From Anaerolineae bacterium (lineage in GTDB: Bacteria; Chloroflexota; Anaerolineae; Anaerolineales; UBA4823), in the NCBI GenBank assembly GCA_003327455.1, contig QOQU01000003.1:372001-436000 (forward strand): a stretch of DNA of 64,000 nt, written 5' to 3'. This document shows positions 8,925-17,934 of this stretch, piece by piece. The notes under the pieces were generated by a model. The model had not been told where the DNA came from and did not search any database. It saw nothing but the letters and a program-made list of their open reading frames with translations. The translations under genes and the position numbers were made by a program. Within the stretch, counting starts at the first letter, position 1. Every line of letters begins with the position of its first letter.

Positions 8925-10046
8925 ATGAGACGAGGAAGAATTTTCTTTTTGCTTGCCCTGATTGTATTTTTAGGGCTAGTGGCGGTTGTGTTGGTCTTTC
9001 TGCGTTTTCGTCCTGCAATCACACCACAACCATCTCCAGCCGTTGAAGCTACACCGGTTATTGATGTTGTCAATGTTCTTGTTACAACCCAAAAGGTACC
9101 GCGAGGTAGTGTCATTACCCGAGACGTGGTTAGCCTGATACCGATTCAACGTCAGTTCTTTCTACAGGGAATGTTCTCGGATATCAAAGATGTTGAAGGA
9201 CGATTGGCCAGGATCGATCTGGAGGCTGGCTTTATTTTATTGGATACAATGCTGGCAGATAGCGCCGAAGAGTTATCCGCTACAGGATCGGATATTGCCC
9301 TTTATATCCCGCGCGGCTCTGTCGCGGTGGCGATTCCGATTGATCGGCTAACCAAAGCCAGTTATCCTGTCCAGGCGGGAGACCGTGTGAACGTTGCAGT
9401 GGTTCATGCGTTTGTCGATATTGACACCGAATACCAAAGTCGGTTGCCGAATGTGGCCGGTGAAGCGATTGCTCCGGGAACTCGTGAGCCAACTGTGTAT
9501 CTGACAGCTGGTATATCAGCTCCGGTTGGCGAAGGGACGGGGAACGCAGGGAGAGCAGAAACAATACCCGGTTTGGGGCAGCCGATTATCGTGGTGCCTT
9601 CAGAACCGCAACGGCCGCGTCTGGTGGCGCAAGTTGTCCTACAAGATGTCACGGTATTGAGTGTAGGGAATTATTCTGCAACTTTTACGGGACAGGATGC
9701 TACCGCACCAACTCAGCAGGAGGGTGAACAACCAGTCCAACCTCCAAATCAGCCGGCGCAACCGGCACCCGCTAAGCCGATCCCGGAATTTGTCAGCTTA
9801 ATCGTCACTCCGCAGGATGCCTTAATGCTGACGTATCTGATGGCGAATGGGGCTCAGTTTACATTACACCTTAGAGCAGCCGGTGATAACTCCCGTGTTC
9901 AAATAGAAGCCGAAACGCTTCAATACTATTTGAATAAGTATAATGTTCCGATACCGGTTAAATTACCCTACGGAATCGAACCGAGAGTGAACTCACCTGA
10001 TATGCCAGTGATCAGCATCGTACCAACCCCGACGCCCAATCCATAA
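8925..10046 (+). CDS. cpaB: Flp pilus assembly protein CpaB/RcpC
   Basis: A 373-residue protein with one N-terminal membrane helix (about residues 8-27) and an exported remainder. The SAF-type beta-clip domain follows, with VPRGSVITRDVV near residues 65-76, then the RcpC/CpaB region from about residue 125 (PRGSVAVAIPIDRL) to DRVNVAVVH. Long Pro/Gln-rich linkers surround residues 195-290, and the C-terminus is Pro/Thr rich (VPTPTPNP). The protein is a membrane-anchored scaffold of the Tad pilus; in diderms it works with the secretin RcpA, which is not present here. TCTGGAGG precedes the ATG. It starts the block cpaB-tadZ-tadA-tadB-tadC. Confidence 0.88.
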   Translation: MRRGRIFFLLALIVFLGLVAVVLVFLRFRPAITPQPSPAVEATPVIDVVNVLVTTQKVPRGSVITRDVVSLIPIQRQFFLQGMFSDIKDVEGRLARIDLEAGFILLDTMLADSAEELSATGSDIALYIPRGSVAVAIPIDRLTKASYPVQAGDRVNVAVVHAFVDIDTEYQSRLPNVAGEAIAPGTREPTVYLTAGISAPVGEGTGNAGRAETIPGLGQPIIVVPSEPQRPRLVAQVVLQDVTVLSVGNYSATFTGQDATAPTQQEGEQPVQPPNQPAQPAPAKPIPEFVSLIVTPQDALMLTYLMANGAQFTLHLRAAGDNSRVQIEAETLQYYLNKYNVPIPVKLPYGIEPRVNSPDMPVISIVPTPTPNP

Positions 10047-10070
10047 AATCTTTCTTGATGGTGATCTAGG

Positions 10071-11327
10071 ATGAGCTCTTCTGAAAAGATTCGCGTGGTC
10101 ATTGTTGACGATATTGCAGAGACGCGGGAGAACATCCGTAAATTGCTTCAATTTGAGAAGGATGTTGAGGTTGTTGGTGCTGCTCGAACTGGTAGGGAAG
10201 GCATTGAAGTCACCCGTCAGACAAAACCGGATGTGGTGATCATGGATATCAACATGCCGGATATGGATGGCATCACGGCAACCGAGGCAATCCGGAGGAC
10301 AAATCCCTTCACGCAGATCGTTATTCTTTCAGTACAGGGCGATCCGAATTACATGCGGCGGGCGATGTTAGCCGGCGCCAGAGATTTCTTGACAAAGCCT
10401 CCTACCGTGGATGAATTGAGCGCGGCTGTTAAACGAGCCGGGAAAATGGCGCAAGAGGAACGCGAAAAAATGCCTGCTACAGTGCAAGCGGGAGGTGGCG
10501 TTCCAGGCGGTGGAGGTGGGGCGTTTGATGGTAAAATTCTTGTGGTTTATAGTCCGAAAGGTGGGGTTGGTACGACCACTCTGGTCACCAATCTGGCAGT
10601 AGCACTGCACAGTTCTGAGACCCCTGTTGTGATTGTGGACGCCAATCTCCAATTTGGGGATGTGGCTGTGTTCCTGAACGAACAAGGCAAGAACAGTGTC
10701 GTTGATTTGGCGCCCCGAGTGGATGAGTTAGACGTAGAAGTGGTTGATAGTGTTTTACTTGCCCATAAGCCATCGGGAATAAAAGTATTGGCTGCCCCGT
10801 TGCGTCCTGAGTATGCTGAGAGTGTGAGCGGTGAACAGTTTGCCAAAGTCTTACAATTCCTGCGGAAAATGTTTGCTTATATTATCGTGGATACATCTTC
10901 TTTCTTGTCAGATGTTGTTTTGTCTTCCATTGACGTCACTGATCTGGTAATTTTATTAACAACCCAGGATATTCCGGCAATCAAAAATGCCAGGGTTGCC
11001 CTGGAAGTGTTCGATGTATTGAATCTAAATCGGAAAAAGGTGTTGTTCGTCCTTAATCGATATGACAAACGAATTGGAATTACTCCCGAAAAGATTGGAG
11101 AGAGCGTCAAGCAGGAAATTGTTGCTACCATTCCCTTTGACGAGAGAACTGTGATTCCGGCAGTAAACCGAGGGATTCCATTTATGCTGGAAGACAAGAC
11201 GAAACCTCTGGCAAAGGCTTTTTTATCCTTAGCTGAAGTTGTCCGTCAGCGTATCAGTCAAATCGCCGATTTAGAGATAGAAACCAAAAAAGGGTATAGC
11301 GGAGTGTTTGGAAAAGTGGTTCGTTAG
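10071..11327 (+). CDS. tadZ: TadZ/CpaE pilus-localisation ATPase with intact receiver domain
   Basis: A 418-residue fusion of an N-terminal response-regulator receiver domain (residues 7-125) and a MinD/ParA-like ATPase (from about residue 153). The receiver keeps Asp13/Asp14, the phospho-acceptor Asp59 in VVIMDINMPDMDG, Ser87 and Lys109. A Gly-rich linker (QAGGGVPGGGGGAFDG) joins the domains. The ATPase has the deviant Walker A motif KGGVGTTT at residues 163-170. In the Tad system this protein places the assembly machine in the cell. Many TadZ/CpaE receivers are described as degenerate, so the complete set of phosphorylation residues here is notable. It lies 24 bases after cpaB and 17 before tadA. 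Confidence 0.88.
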   Translation: MSSSEKIRVVIVDDIAETRENIRKLLQFEKDVEVVGAARTGREGIEVTRQTKPDVVIMDINMPDMDGITATEAIRRTNPFTQIVILSVQGDPNYMRRAMLAGARDFLTKPPTVDELSAAVKRAGKMAQEEREKMPATVQAGGGVPGGGGGAFDGKILVVYSPKGGVGTTTLVTNLAVALHSSETPVVIVDANLQFGDVAVFLNEQGKNSVVDLAPRVDELDVEVVDSVLLAHKPSGIKVLAAPLRPEYAESVSGEQFAKVLQFLRKMFAYIIVDTSSFLSDVVLSSIDVTDLVILLTTQDIPAIKNARVALEVFDVLNLNRKKVLFVLNRYDKRIGITPEKIGESVKQEIVATIPFDERTVIPAVNRGIPFMLEDKTKPLAKAFLSLAEVVRQRISQIADLEIETKKGYSGVFGKVVR

Positions 11328-11344
11328 GAATTGGAGAGGTTGCA

Positions 11345-12739
11345 ATGTCGCTATTGAAACGAATTGAACAAGGTCAAGCGAATGTTCCTCTAAGTGGAGA
11401 TCTGGAAGCCAAGAATCGTTTATTAGCGGTACAGGCTCGCCGGGTGACGCCGACCGTTGCTCCCCAAAGAGACACGTATCTGGACTTGAAAACAAGAGTC
11501 CAGAACCGCTTGTTAGCCGAATTAGATCCCGGGATGGATATTACTCGCGTAGGCGAGGTACGGCAAACCATCCAGGAGCTATTTGATCAGGTGCTGGGTG
11601 AAGAAAACATCGTTCTCTCTCGACCTGAGCGACATCGCCTTTTTGAGCAAATTGTGGCTGAAATCCTTGGCTTTGGTCCGCTTCAGCCTTTGCTTGAAGA
11701 TGAAACTATTACTGAAATCATGGTTAATGGGGCTAAAAATATCTATATCGAACGCAATGGCAAGATTCAACGCGTACCCATGACCTTTGAGAGTGATGAG
11801 CACGTGATGCGGATTATTGATCGAATCGTTGCTCCCCTTGGGCGGCGAATCGATGAGTCTAGCCCGTATGTTGATGCTCGTTTGCCAGATGGATCGCGCG
11901 TAAATGCAGTGATTCCTCCGATTTCGCTGGTGGGACCCACCATCACAATCCGAAAATTTTTCAAGAATCCCTTGACCATTGAACAATTAATACAATATGG
12001 GTCAATCACGCCAGAAGCTTTGCAGTTTCTTAAGGCGTGCGTGGAAGCGAGATTAAACATCGTCATTTCTGGGGGTACGGGTTCAGGAAAAACTACTCTT
12101 CTAAATGTGCTATCGCAATTTATTCCCAATGACGAGCGAATTATTACGATCGAAAATGCAGCCGAATTGCAACTCCGTCAGGAGCATGTAGTTACTTTAG
12201 AATCAAGGCCTCCAAATATCGAAGGAAAAGGCGAAGTGACTATCCGCCAGTTAGTTATCAATGCATTGCGGATGCGACCAGATCGAATCATAGTGGGTGA
12301 GATTCGCGATGAGGCGGCGTTGGACATGTTACAAGCCATGAATACCGGACATGATGGTTCAATGACGACTGCGCACTCGAACTCGCCGCGAGATACCCTG
12401 GCGCGAATTGAAACTATGGCACTTATGGCCGGGATGGATTTGCCGGTTCGAGCGATTCGTGAACAAGTAGCATCTGCAATTGATCTTATTATTCATCAAG
12501 AAAGGATGCGAGACGGCTCTCGTAAAGTTGTCAATATCACTGAAGTGAGCGGCATGGAAGGGGATGTGATTACCTTGACGGATATTTTCGTCTTTGAACA
12601 AAGTGGTTATGAGAATGGCAGAATCGTTGGTCGGTTGCGAGCAACAGGACTAAGACCGAAATTTATGGATAAGATTGAGGCGGCGGGGATTCATCTGCCG
12701 GCTTCGATTTTTGGTCTTGGAGATCGAAGACGTTACTAA
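11345..12739 (+). CDS. tadA: Tad secretion ATPase TadA/CpaF
   Basis: A 464-residue cytoplasmic hexameric ATPase of the type II/IV secretion superfamily that powers Flp pilus assembly. The N-terminal domain is followed by FGPLQPLLEDETITEIMVNG, a signature of CpaF. Walker A GGTGSGKT is at residues 243-250. The Asp-box region MRPDRIIVGEIRDEAA and the His box TGHDGSMTTAHSNSP come after it. Length and domain order match the family. GGAGAGG precedes the ATG. The gene sits between tadZ and tadB with short gaps. Confidence 0.95.
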   Translation: MSLLKRIEQGQANVPLSGDLEAKNRLLAVQARRVTPTVAPQRDTYLDLKTRVQNRLLAELDPGMDITRVGEVRQTIQELFDQVLGEENIVLSRPERHRLFEQIVAEILGFGPLQPLLEDETITEIMVNGAKNIYIERNGKIQRVPMTFESDEHVMRIIDRIVAPLGRRIDESSPYVDARLPDGSRVNAVIPPISLVGPTITIRKFFKNPLTIEQLIQYGSITPEALQFLKACVEARLNIVISGGTGSGKTTLLNVLSQFIPNDERIITIENAAELQLRQEHVVTLESRPPNIEGKGEVTIRQLVINALRMRPDRIIVGEIRDEAALDMLQAMNTGHDGSMTTAHSNSPRDTLARIETMALMAGMDLPVRAIREQVASAIDLIIHQERMRDGSRKVVNITEVSGMEGDVITLTDIFVFEQSGYENGRIVGRLRATGLRPKFMDKIEAAGIHLPASIFGLGDRRRY

Positions 12740-12752
12740 GGCAGGGTTTGTT

Positions 12753-13721
12753 ATGGATCCGCTTATCTTAATTTTACTTGTTGGTGGAGGTATCGTAGTC
12801 ATCTTAGTTGTGATGGGCTTTGTTGTTACTCTGACCAGCGAACAAAGTCTCGTTGAAGAGCGGTTGGGGCGATATATTATTGATCGGGAAGAGAAGAAAA
12901 TCAGGAGGGAGGAAAAAGCTACCCCGATTGGCGATTGGGTCAACCAACGCATGGCTAAATCAAAATGGGGCTCTGGCATCGCTCGAGATTTAGCCCGAGC
13001 AGATATCAAAATGAAACCGGGGGAATACATTGCCCTGGTAATCATTATGATTCTTTTTACCGGCAGCCTCGCTTATTTTTTTGGGGGGCGCAATGTTGTG
13101 TTCACTCTGTTAGGAGCCTTTGCAGGCTATTGGTTGCCACGCTTTTACGTACGGCGTTTGCAAAACCAGAGATTGAACAACTTCAATAATCAATTGGCTG
13201 ATATGCTTAACTTGATGGTGAATGGGCTAAGAGCCGGGTATTCGACGATGCAAGCAATGGAGGCGGTGAGTAAAGAAATGCCACCTCCGATTTCTGATGA
13301 ATTTCGTCGAGTAGTGCAGGAGATGCAAATTGGTATCCCTATGGAACCCGCTTTAGAAAACCTTTATAGAAGAGTGCCGAGTGATGACTTGGACTTGATC
13401 ATAGCAGCTATCAATGTTCAGCGAGAAGTAGGTGGAAATCTGGCTGAAATCTTAGATACTATCTCTTATACCATTCGTGAACGAGTGCGGATTAAGGGTG
13501 AGATTAGAGTGCTGACTTCGCAAGTGGTATATTCGGGGCGGTTTCTTGCACTAATGCCTTTCTTTATTGCGATTATCCTCTGGTTGGTCAATCGTCCGTA
13601 CATGATGGAGTTCTTTAATCCCGATACACGGATTTTTGGAATAACCATGCTGGTCATTGGCGCTTTAATGATTGCTACCGGATACTACGTCATGATGCGC
13701 ATCGCAAATATTGAGGTGTAG
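12753..13721 (+). CDS. tadB: Tad inner-membrane platform protein TadB (T2SSF)
   Basis: A 322-residue polytopic membrane protein. Two N-terminal hydrophobic stretches (residues 3-25 and about 90-125) are followed by the cytoplasmic GspF-like domain with LADMLNLMVNGLRAGYSTMQ and VGGNLAEILDTI, then two C-terminal helices. The ATG at 12753 is preferred to upstream in-frame starts that lie inside tadA. TadB and TadC form the membrane platform that couples TadA ATP hydrolysis to pilin extraction. Confidence 0.9.
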   Translation: MDPLILILLVGGGIVVILVVMGFVVTLTSEQSLVEERLGRYIIDREEKKIRREEKATPIGDWVNQRMAKSKWGSGIARDLARADIKMKPGEYIALVIIMILFTGSLAYFFGGRNVVFTLLGAFAGYWLPRFYVRRLQNQRLNNFNNQLADMLNLMVNGLRAGYSTMQAMEAVSKEMPPPISDEFRRVVQEMQIGIPMEPALENLYRRVPSDDLDLIIAAINVQREVGGNLAEILDTISYTIRERVRIKGEIRVLTSQVVYSGRFLALMPFFIAIILWLVNRPYMMEFFNPDTRIFGITMLVIGALMIATGYYVMMRIANIEV

Positions 13722-13742
13722 GCATTAGAAAGGCGGTGGTTT

Positions 13743-14696
13743 ATGGAACTGATCCTGGTCGGTGTAGTTGTTTTTATTCTGGTTGGAGCATTGATCTTAG
13801 TCGTGGTTGGCTTGCGCGATGCAAATCGAGAAGATCCGCTGCAGAAAAGATTAGAGGAATTTGCCGCCCGAGGTGAAACAGCCACCTTAGAGGAAATAGA
13901 GTTATCTCAACCTTTTTCTGAGAGAGTCTTGGTGCCAATTGCACGGCGGTTGGGTGACTTTGTCACTCGTTTTACCCCTCAAAACGCCTTACAAACCACA
14001 GCTCATCGATTAGAATTAGCCGGCAATCCCAGAGGGTTAGATCCAACTATTTTCTGGGCCTCTCGATTTATTGTGGCATTTCTATTTGGTGGTTTATTTA
14101 TCTTCCTTTTTACAGTCGGGTTGAAAGACTGGAGTTGGATTAGAAAATTTGTTGTCATTGCCTTCTTTATGATTATTGGGTTTTACATTCCTGACCTTTT
14201 ACTTACCAGTAGAATTAATCGCCGCCAAAAGGAAATTCGTAAAGCAATGCCCGATGCATTGGATTTGTTGACGATATGCGTCGAAGCTGGCCTTGGATTT
14301 GACGGCGCTATGGCAAAAGTCACCGAAAAATGGGATAACGAGTTGAGTCTGGCATTTGCTCGAGCTTTGAAAGAGATGCAGTTGGGGAAGTTGCGCCGAG
14401 AAGCACTAAGAGATATGGCAGACCGGATCGGTATTCCCGAAATGACCAGTTTTGTCGCGGCGGTTATCCAAAGTGAGCAACTGGGGGTCAGTATGGCAAA
14501 GGTGTTACGCATTCAATCTGACCAGATGCGGGTGCGTCGTCGCCAACGCGCAGAAGAAGAAGCCCATAAAGCGCCAATTAAAATGTTGATTCCTTTGGCT
14601 TTGTTGATTTTCCCTTCGATTTGTATTGTCTTGATGACTCCAGCCTTTATCATGCTTATGCAGTCTGCGTTAAAGGGTGTCCTGTTTGGAAATTAG
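13743..14696 (+). CDS. tadC: Tad inner-membrane platform protein TadC (T2SSF)
   Basis: A 317-residue paralogue of TadB: an N-terminal helix (residues 3-25), a helix pair at about 98-155, the cytoplasmic domain with MPDALDLLTICVEAGLGFDG and AAVIQSEQLGVSMAKVLR, and a C-terminal helix pair. AAAGGCGG precedes the ATG. It is the last recognisable tad gene; no TadD-G or secretin genes follow. Confidence 0.9.
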   Translation: MELILVGVVVFILVGALILVVVGLRDANREDPLQKRLEEFAARGETATLEEIELSQPFSERVLVPIARRLGDFVTRFTPQNALQTTAHRLELAGNPRGLDPTIFWASRFIVAFLFGGLFIFLFTVGLKDWSWIRKFVVIAFFMIIGFYIPDLLLTSRINRRQKEIRKAMPDALDLLTICVEAGLGFDGAMAKVTEKWDNELSLAFARALKEMQLGKLRREALRDMADRIGIPEMTSFVAAVIQSEQLGVSMAKVLRIQSDQMRVRRRQRAEEEAHKAPIKMLIPLALLIFPSICIVLMTPAFIMLMQSALKGVLFGN

Positions 14697-14705
14697 AAGA
14701 GAATT

Positions 14706-15467
14706 GTGGGCGCTTTAGTGCATCACAAACCCATTCCATATACCCTCTATCAATGGGTATGGAACGCGGTTGATTGGATTTATCCTCCAGTTTGTGGAGG
14801 ATGTGGGACCCCAGGAGTCCGGTTGTGTTCAGAATGTCAACGCAGCTTGCAGCGGATCAAAAGCCCTATATGCACAAGATGCGGATTGCCGCTAAACAAC
14901 GAAGATACAGTTTGTAATGATTGCAGAGATTTTTCCTTTGCTGTGGATGGTATTCGAGCCTATGCCCAATACGCGGGTCCGATAAGAAACGCAATTCATC
15001 AACTGAAATACCGGCGCGATATTGCTCTTGCAGAAACGCTTGCCAGTTTTTTGGTTGACCTTTATTGTGAAACCGGGTGGCAGGTTGATCTTGTGACACC
15101 AGTTCCATTAGGGGTTGTTCGGAGAAAAGAACGTGGATATAATCAAGCTGCGATGATTGCTTACCCCTTTTCATTAGCGGTTCAAGTTTCTTACAGTAGC
15201 AGAGCACTTCGACGCGTGCGAGAGACGGCTTCGCAAGTAGATTTGGGATTTGCGCAACGTCTTGAGAATGTCAAGGAAGCTTTTCGAGCTGATCCGCAAA
15301 AGGTTGCAGGCAAGAAAGTTTTGGTGATTGATGATGTGACAACAACCGGTGCAACGCTCAATGCTTGTGCCGAGGCGCTCAAAAATGCTGGAGCGACCAC
15401 TGTTTATGGGTTTGTTGTAGCCCGTACATTATTATCACAAGGAGGTAAAAATGACCGTGCCAGTTGA
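14706..15467 (+). CDS. ComF family phosphoribosyltransferase-like protein
   Basis: A 253-residue double zinc-ribbon plus phosphoribosyltransferase protein. The N-terminus carries CGGCG, CSEC, CTRCG and CNDC (four Cys pairs at residues 30-76). The C-terminal part has TPVPLGVVRRKERGYNQA and the PRPP loop VLVIDDVTTTGATLNACAE. ComF proteins are needed for DNA uptake in competent bacteria, and TadC-type machinery nearby may be relevant, but many organisms keep ComF without known competence. The start is GTG at 14706, ten bases after tadC. The end overlaps the hpf start by 17 bases. Confidence 0.9.
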   Translation: MGALVHHKPIPYTLYQWVWNAVDWIYPPVCGGCGTPGVRLCSECQRSLQRIKSPICTRCGLPLNNEDTVCNDCRDFSFAVDGIRAYAQYAGPIRNAIHQLKYRRDIALAETLASFLVDLYCETGWQVDLVTPVPLGVVRRKERGYNQAAMIAYPFSLAVQVSYSSRALRRVRETASQVDLGFAQRLENVKEAFRADPQKVAGKKVLVIDDVTTTGATLNACAEALKNAGATTVYGFVVARTLLSQGGKNDRAS

Positions 15468-16011
15468 AGTTGTGAGTCGGAATATGGAGGTGAGCGAAAG
15501 GTTGCAGAATTATATCGACAAGAAGATTGCGAAGCTGGATCGTTACCTGCCTGGCATCGAGGAGGCGCGGGTCGATGTCACATACGCCAAGTCAGCGCGA
15601 AACGCAGCCGATCGTCAGATTGCTCAGATTACGGTGCGGGGGAAGGGGTTTATTCTGCGCTCGGAGGAACGCGCGGATGATATTTTTGCAGCGCTGGACA
15701 CAGCTTTGGATAAAATCCAACGACGCATTGAACGATATAAAGGCAAACATTATCGCGGCAGAGGAGATGGGAGGAGCGCTGCTGAGGTTGTAGAATCAAA
15801 AGTGGAGGAAGAACCTCTCAGCCAGCCGGTTATTGCAAAAAGAAAGAAATTTGCGATTACCCCTATGGACGAAATGGAAGCCATCGAGCAAATGAATTTA
15901 CTTGGACATGACAATTTCTTCGTGTTTTTCAATACGAACACTGGCGGTATCAATGTGCTTTATAAACGGCGCGATGGAACGTATGGTATCATTGAGCCAG
16001 AGATCCGTTGA
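15451..16011 (+). CDS. hpf: Ribosome hibernation-promoting factor, long form
   Basis: A 186-residue protein. The N-terminal S30AE/HPF domain (residues 1-100) begins TVPVEVVSRNMEVSERLQNY. A linker and a C-terminal ribosome-dimerisation domain of about 55 residues follow, containing PMDEMEAIEQMNLLGHDNF and NVLYKRRDGTYGIIEP. The length and the second domain mark it as the long form, which forms 100S ribosome dimers in stationary phase. A strong AAGGAGG lies eight bases before the ATG, inside comF, so it can be translated at a higher level than comF. An intrinsic terminator follows. Confidence 0.95.
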   Translation: MTVPVEVVSRNMEVSERLQNYIDKKIAKLDRYLPGIEEARVDVTYAKSARNAADRQIAQITVRGKGFILRSEERADDIFAALDTALDKIQRRIERYKGKHYRGRGDGRSAAEVVESKVEEEPLSQPVIAKRKKFAITPMDEMEAIEQMNLLGHDNFFVFFNTNTGGINVLYKRRDGTYGIIEPEIR

Positions 16012-16031
16012 GTTACTTTTCTAAGGAGTTG

Positions 16032-16059
16032 GGGCGGAGGGTATGTCTCCGCCCTTTTT
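16032..16059 (+). terminator. Rho-independent terminator after hpf
   Basis: GGGCGGAG (16032-16039) pairs with CTCCGCCC (16047-16054) around a seven-base loop and is followed by five T. It closes the comF-hpf transcript. Confidence 0.92.
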
Positions 16060-16191
16060 GTTTCGTTAAGTTTGCTTCTTGACGGGAAAGGCGTCGCTGA
16101 GTACACTTATGCCTTACAAGACCCAAGAACGCCTGAGAATTGACTATTGGATAAGTTCAGGCGAAATAGCAATAGAAAGTAGTCTGGCAAA

Positions 16192-16824
16192 ATGGAGATA
16201 GATCGGGAAGCTCTATATCGCATTGCAGAAACTTATCTTGATACTCAAATTGACCAACCGGAAATCGAAGAAGCTGTGCGGATGATTCTGGGAGCTATTG
16301 GTGAGAACCCTGATCGAGAGGGATTGCTCAAGACACCGGAAAGGGTTGCTCGGATGTATGAAGAATTGCTTTCAGGATACCGAGTTGACCCCGTTGCCCT
16401 GGTGAATGGAGCTGTTTTTGATGTTGCTTACGATGAAATGGTTTTAGTGAGAGATATCGAATTCTATAGTTTATGCGAACATCACCTTTTGCCCTTTATC
16501 GGTCGTGCTCATGTGGCTTATTTACCCAGGGGCAGAATAATCGGCTTATCCAAGATCCCACGCATTGTGGATATGTTTGCCCATCGTTTGCAGGTACAGG
16601 AGCGAATGACGCGACAGATTGCCGATTTTCTGGATACCTTATTAAACCCAATTGGGGTTGCTGTTGTGGTGGAAGGATTACATCTCTGTGCCACGATGCG
16701 AGGTGTGAAGAAACATGGCGCGAGAATGACAACTTCTTCTATGTTAGGGTATTTCAGAAAAAATATTGCCACGCGGCAGGAGTTTTTAGACAATATTTCA
16801 CGAGGCTCTGCTCCATTATTCTAG
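16192..16824 (+). CDS. folE: GTP cyclohydrolase I
   Basis: A 210-residue enzyme converting GTP to 7,8-dihydroneopterin triphosphate, the first step of tetrahydrofolate (and 7-deazapurine) synthesis. The conserved blocks are present: [20 protein letters not shown] with the zinc Cys and His residues, [20 protein letters not shown], and [19 protein letters not shown] with the second zinc Cys. Length and end are normal. It stands alone, with its own 130-base upstream region after the hpf terminator; no clear promoter could be assigned there. Confidence 0.96.
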   Translation: MEIDREALYRIAETYLDTQIDQPEIEEAVRMILGAIGENPDREGLLKTPERVARMYEELLSGYRVDPVALVNGAVFDVAYDEMVLVRDIEFYSLCEHHLLPFIGRAHVAYLPRGRIIGLSKIPRIVDMFAHRLQVQERMTRQIADFLDTLLNPIGVAVVVEGLHLCATMRGVKKHGARMTTSSMLGYFRKNIATRQEFLDNISRGSAPLF

Positions 16825-16844
16825 GTTTTTAAAGAATTTATTTT

Positions 16845-16872
16845 TTGATACCTTTCTGATACTTTATATTAG
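16845..16872 (+). promoter_or_regulatory. Possible promoter of the thioredoxin-like lipoprotein
   Basis: TTGATA (16845-16850) and TATTAG (16867-16872) are 16 bases apart, 20 bases before the ATG at 16893. The region is AT-rich, so chance matches are possible. Confidence 0.4.
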
Positions 16873-16892
16873 GTAAAAATCGAATCACGAAT

Positions 16893-17507
16893 ATGAAAAG
16901 ACTCTGGTTACTGGTAGGATTGACCTTTCTTTTATTCTTGTCTGCAGGTTGCAAAAGTAGTGACCTTGCGACAAAGCAGGGCGAGCAAGAAATATCAGAT
17001 TCTCCATTCATATCTCAGACTCCACTTTCCGGAAATTCTATCCAACCTTCCCCCTACCCAGAGGCTGAGAAAACAGTGGAAGCAACTTCTCTGTCCAGTT
17101 CTCAACCTTATCCAGAAGCTATTGATGAAACTGCAAAAGCGACATCTTCCGAAGCTGTTTCAACAGCCTCACCAACCCCTGTCGATCTGGCTATGAGGGC
17201 AACGAATCCAGATCAATTTGTCCTTGCTTCGGGAGGTTATCAATTGGTGGAGTTTTTTGCGTTCTGGTGTCCGACTTGTAGAAGTATGGCGCCTGTGTTA
17301 AAAAAATTGGAAAATCAATTTGCTGGCAAAGTCCAATTTATCTACCTGGATATTGATGATCCCAAAACCAATCCCTATAAACAGAGCCTGGGGTATCTGT
17401 ACCAGCCTCATTTCTTCTTGATCGATGGTCAAGGAAATATCATCAAGCAGTGGGTTGGATATGTTGAGGAAGAAGAATTAACAGCGGTGTTGGGGTCATT
17501 ACAATAA
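16893..17507 (+). CDS. Thioredoxin-fold lipoprotein
   Basis: A 204-residue exported lipoprotein. The signal peptide MKRLWLLVGLTFLLFLSAGC ends in the lipobox LSAGC, with Cys20 as lipid-anchored residue. A Ser/Thr/Pro-rich linker of about 75 residues follows. The thioredoxin-like domain (about residues 105-204) has EFFAFWCPTCRSMAPVLKKL with the redox pair in CPTC and a cis-Pro region YLYQPHFFLID. It should act as a thiol oxidoreductase outside the membrane. The CcdA protein at 21780 is the likely electron donor. It lies directly upstream of the copper operon but has a separate promoter; a role in keeping copper-site thiols reduced is only a guess. Confidence 0.88.
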   Translation: MKRLWLLVGLTFLLFLSAGCKSSDLATKQGEQEISDSPFISQTPLSGNSIQPSPYPEAEKTVEATSLSSSQPYPEAIDETAKATSSEAVSTASPTPVDLAMRATNPDQFVLASGGYQLVEFFAFWCPTCRSMAPVLKKLENQFAGKVQFIYLDIDDPKTNPYKQSLGYLYQPHFFLIDGQGNIIKQWVGYVEEEELTAVLGSLQ

Positions 17508-17556
17508 AAAAAAGAATATCCATATATTTTTTTGGAGAATAGAGATATAAATACTC

Positions 17557-17585
17557 TTGACAGGGAGCGGGATATTGATTATTAT
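17557..17585 (+). promoter_or_regulatory. Promoter of the csoR-copZ-copA operon
   Basis: A consensus TTGACA at 17557-17562 and TATTAT at 17580-17585 are separated by exactly 17 bases. The transcript would start near 17592, inside the CsoR-type operator. Confidence 0.8.
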
Positions 17586-17589
17586 ATCC

Positions 17590-17613
17590 ATACCCCACCC
17601 CTATGGGGGGGAT
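17590..17613 (+). promoter_or_regulatory. CsoR-type copper operator
   Basis: ATACCCC (17590-17596) and GGGGGAT (17607-17613) form an inverted repeat with one mismatch across a ten-base centre. A C-tract facing a G-tract is the known form of CsoR operators. The site covers the predicted transcription start and lies between the -10 box and the csoR gene, so bound apo-CsoR would block transcription; copper would release it. Confidence 0.75.
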
Positions 17614-17622
17614 GGAGGCCAA

Positions 17623-17892
17623 ATGAATAAGGAAATTGTATTAAATAGATTGACAATTATCGAAGGACATCTTAAGGGGGTAAAGAAGATGGTCGAACAA
17701 GGGGCTTATTGTATGGATGTGATTCATCAGATCCATGCTATTCAATCAGCCTTGAACAAAGTTTCAACAATGATTCTGAATGACCACTTGAATACCTGTG
17801 TCATTTCCGCGGTACGAGGAGAAAATCCAGATGATCGCGAAAGAGTACTAAAAGAAATCTCTGAACTGTTTGAGACAGTATCCAAGCCGTGA
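17623..17892 (+). CDS. csoR: Copper-sensing repressor CsoR (DUF156)
   Basis: An 89-residue all-helical repressor. The Cu(I) ligand set is readable: Cys in QGAYCMD, and His plus Cys four residues apart in NDHLNTC, matching the C-H-C set of CsoR rather than formaldehyde-type FrmR proteins. The start is the ATG at 17623 after GATGGAGG; an upstream TTG at 17557 in frame would begin inside the -35 box and is rejected. It represses its own operon with copZ and copA through the operator just upstream. Confidence 0.92.
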   Translation: MNKEIVLNRLTIIEGHLKGVKKMVEQGAYCMDVIHQIHAIQSALNKVSTMILNDHLNTCVISAVRGENPDDRERVLKEISELFETVSKP

Positions 17893-17934
17893 ACCTCAAA
17901 CGATAGAATTTCTAAATTTCAAAAGGAGGATGGT

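Noticed and set aside
17557-17622. Longer CsoR reading from the TTG at 17557
   Set aside because: It would start in the -35 box of its own promoter; the ATG at 17623 has a ribosome-binding site and gives the normal CsoR length.
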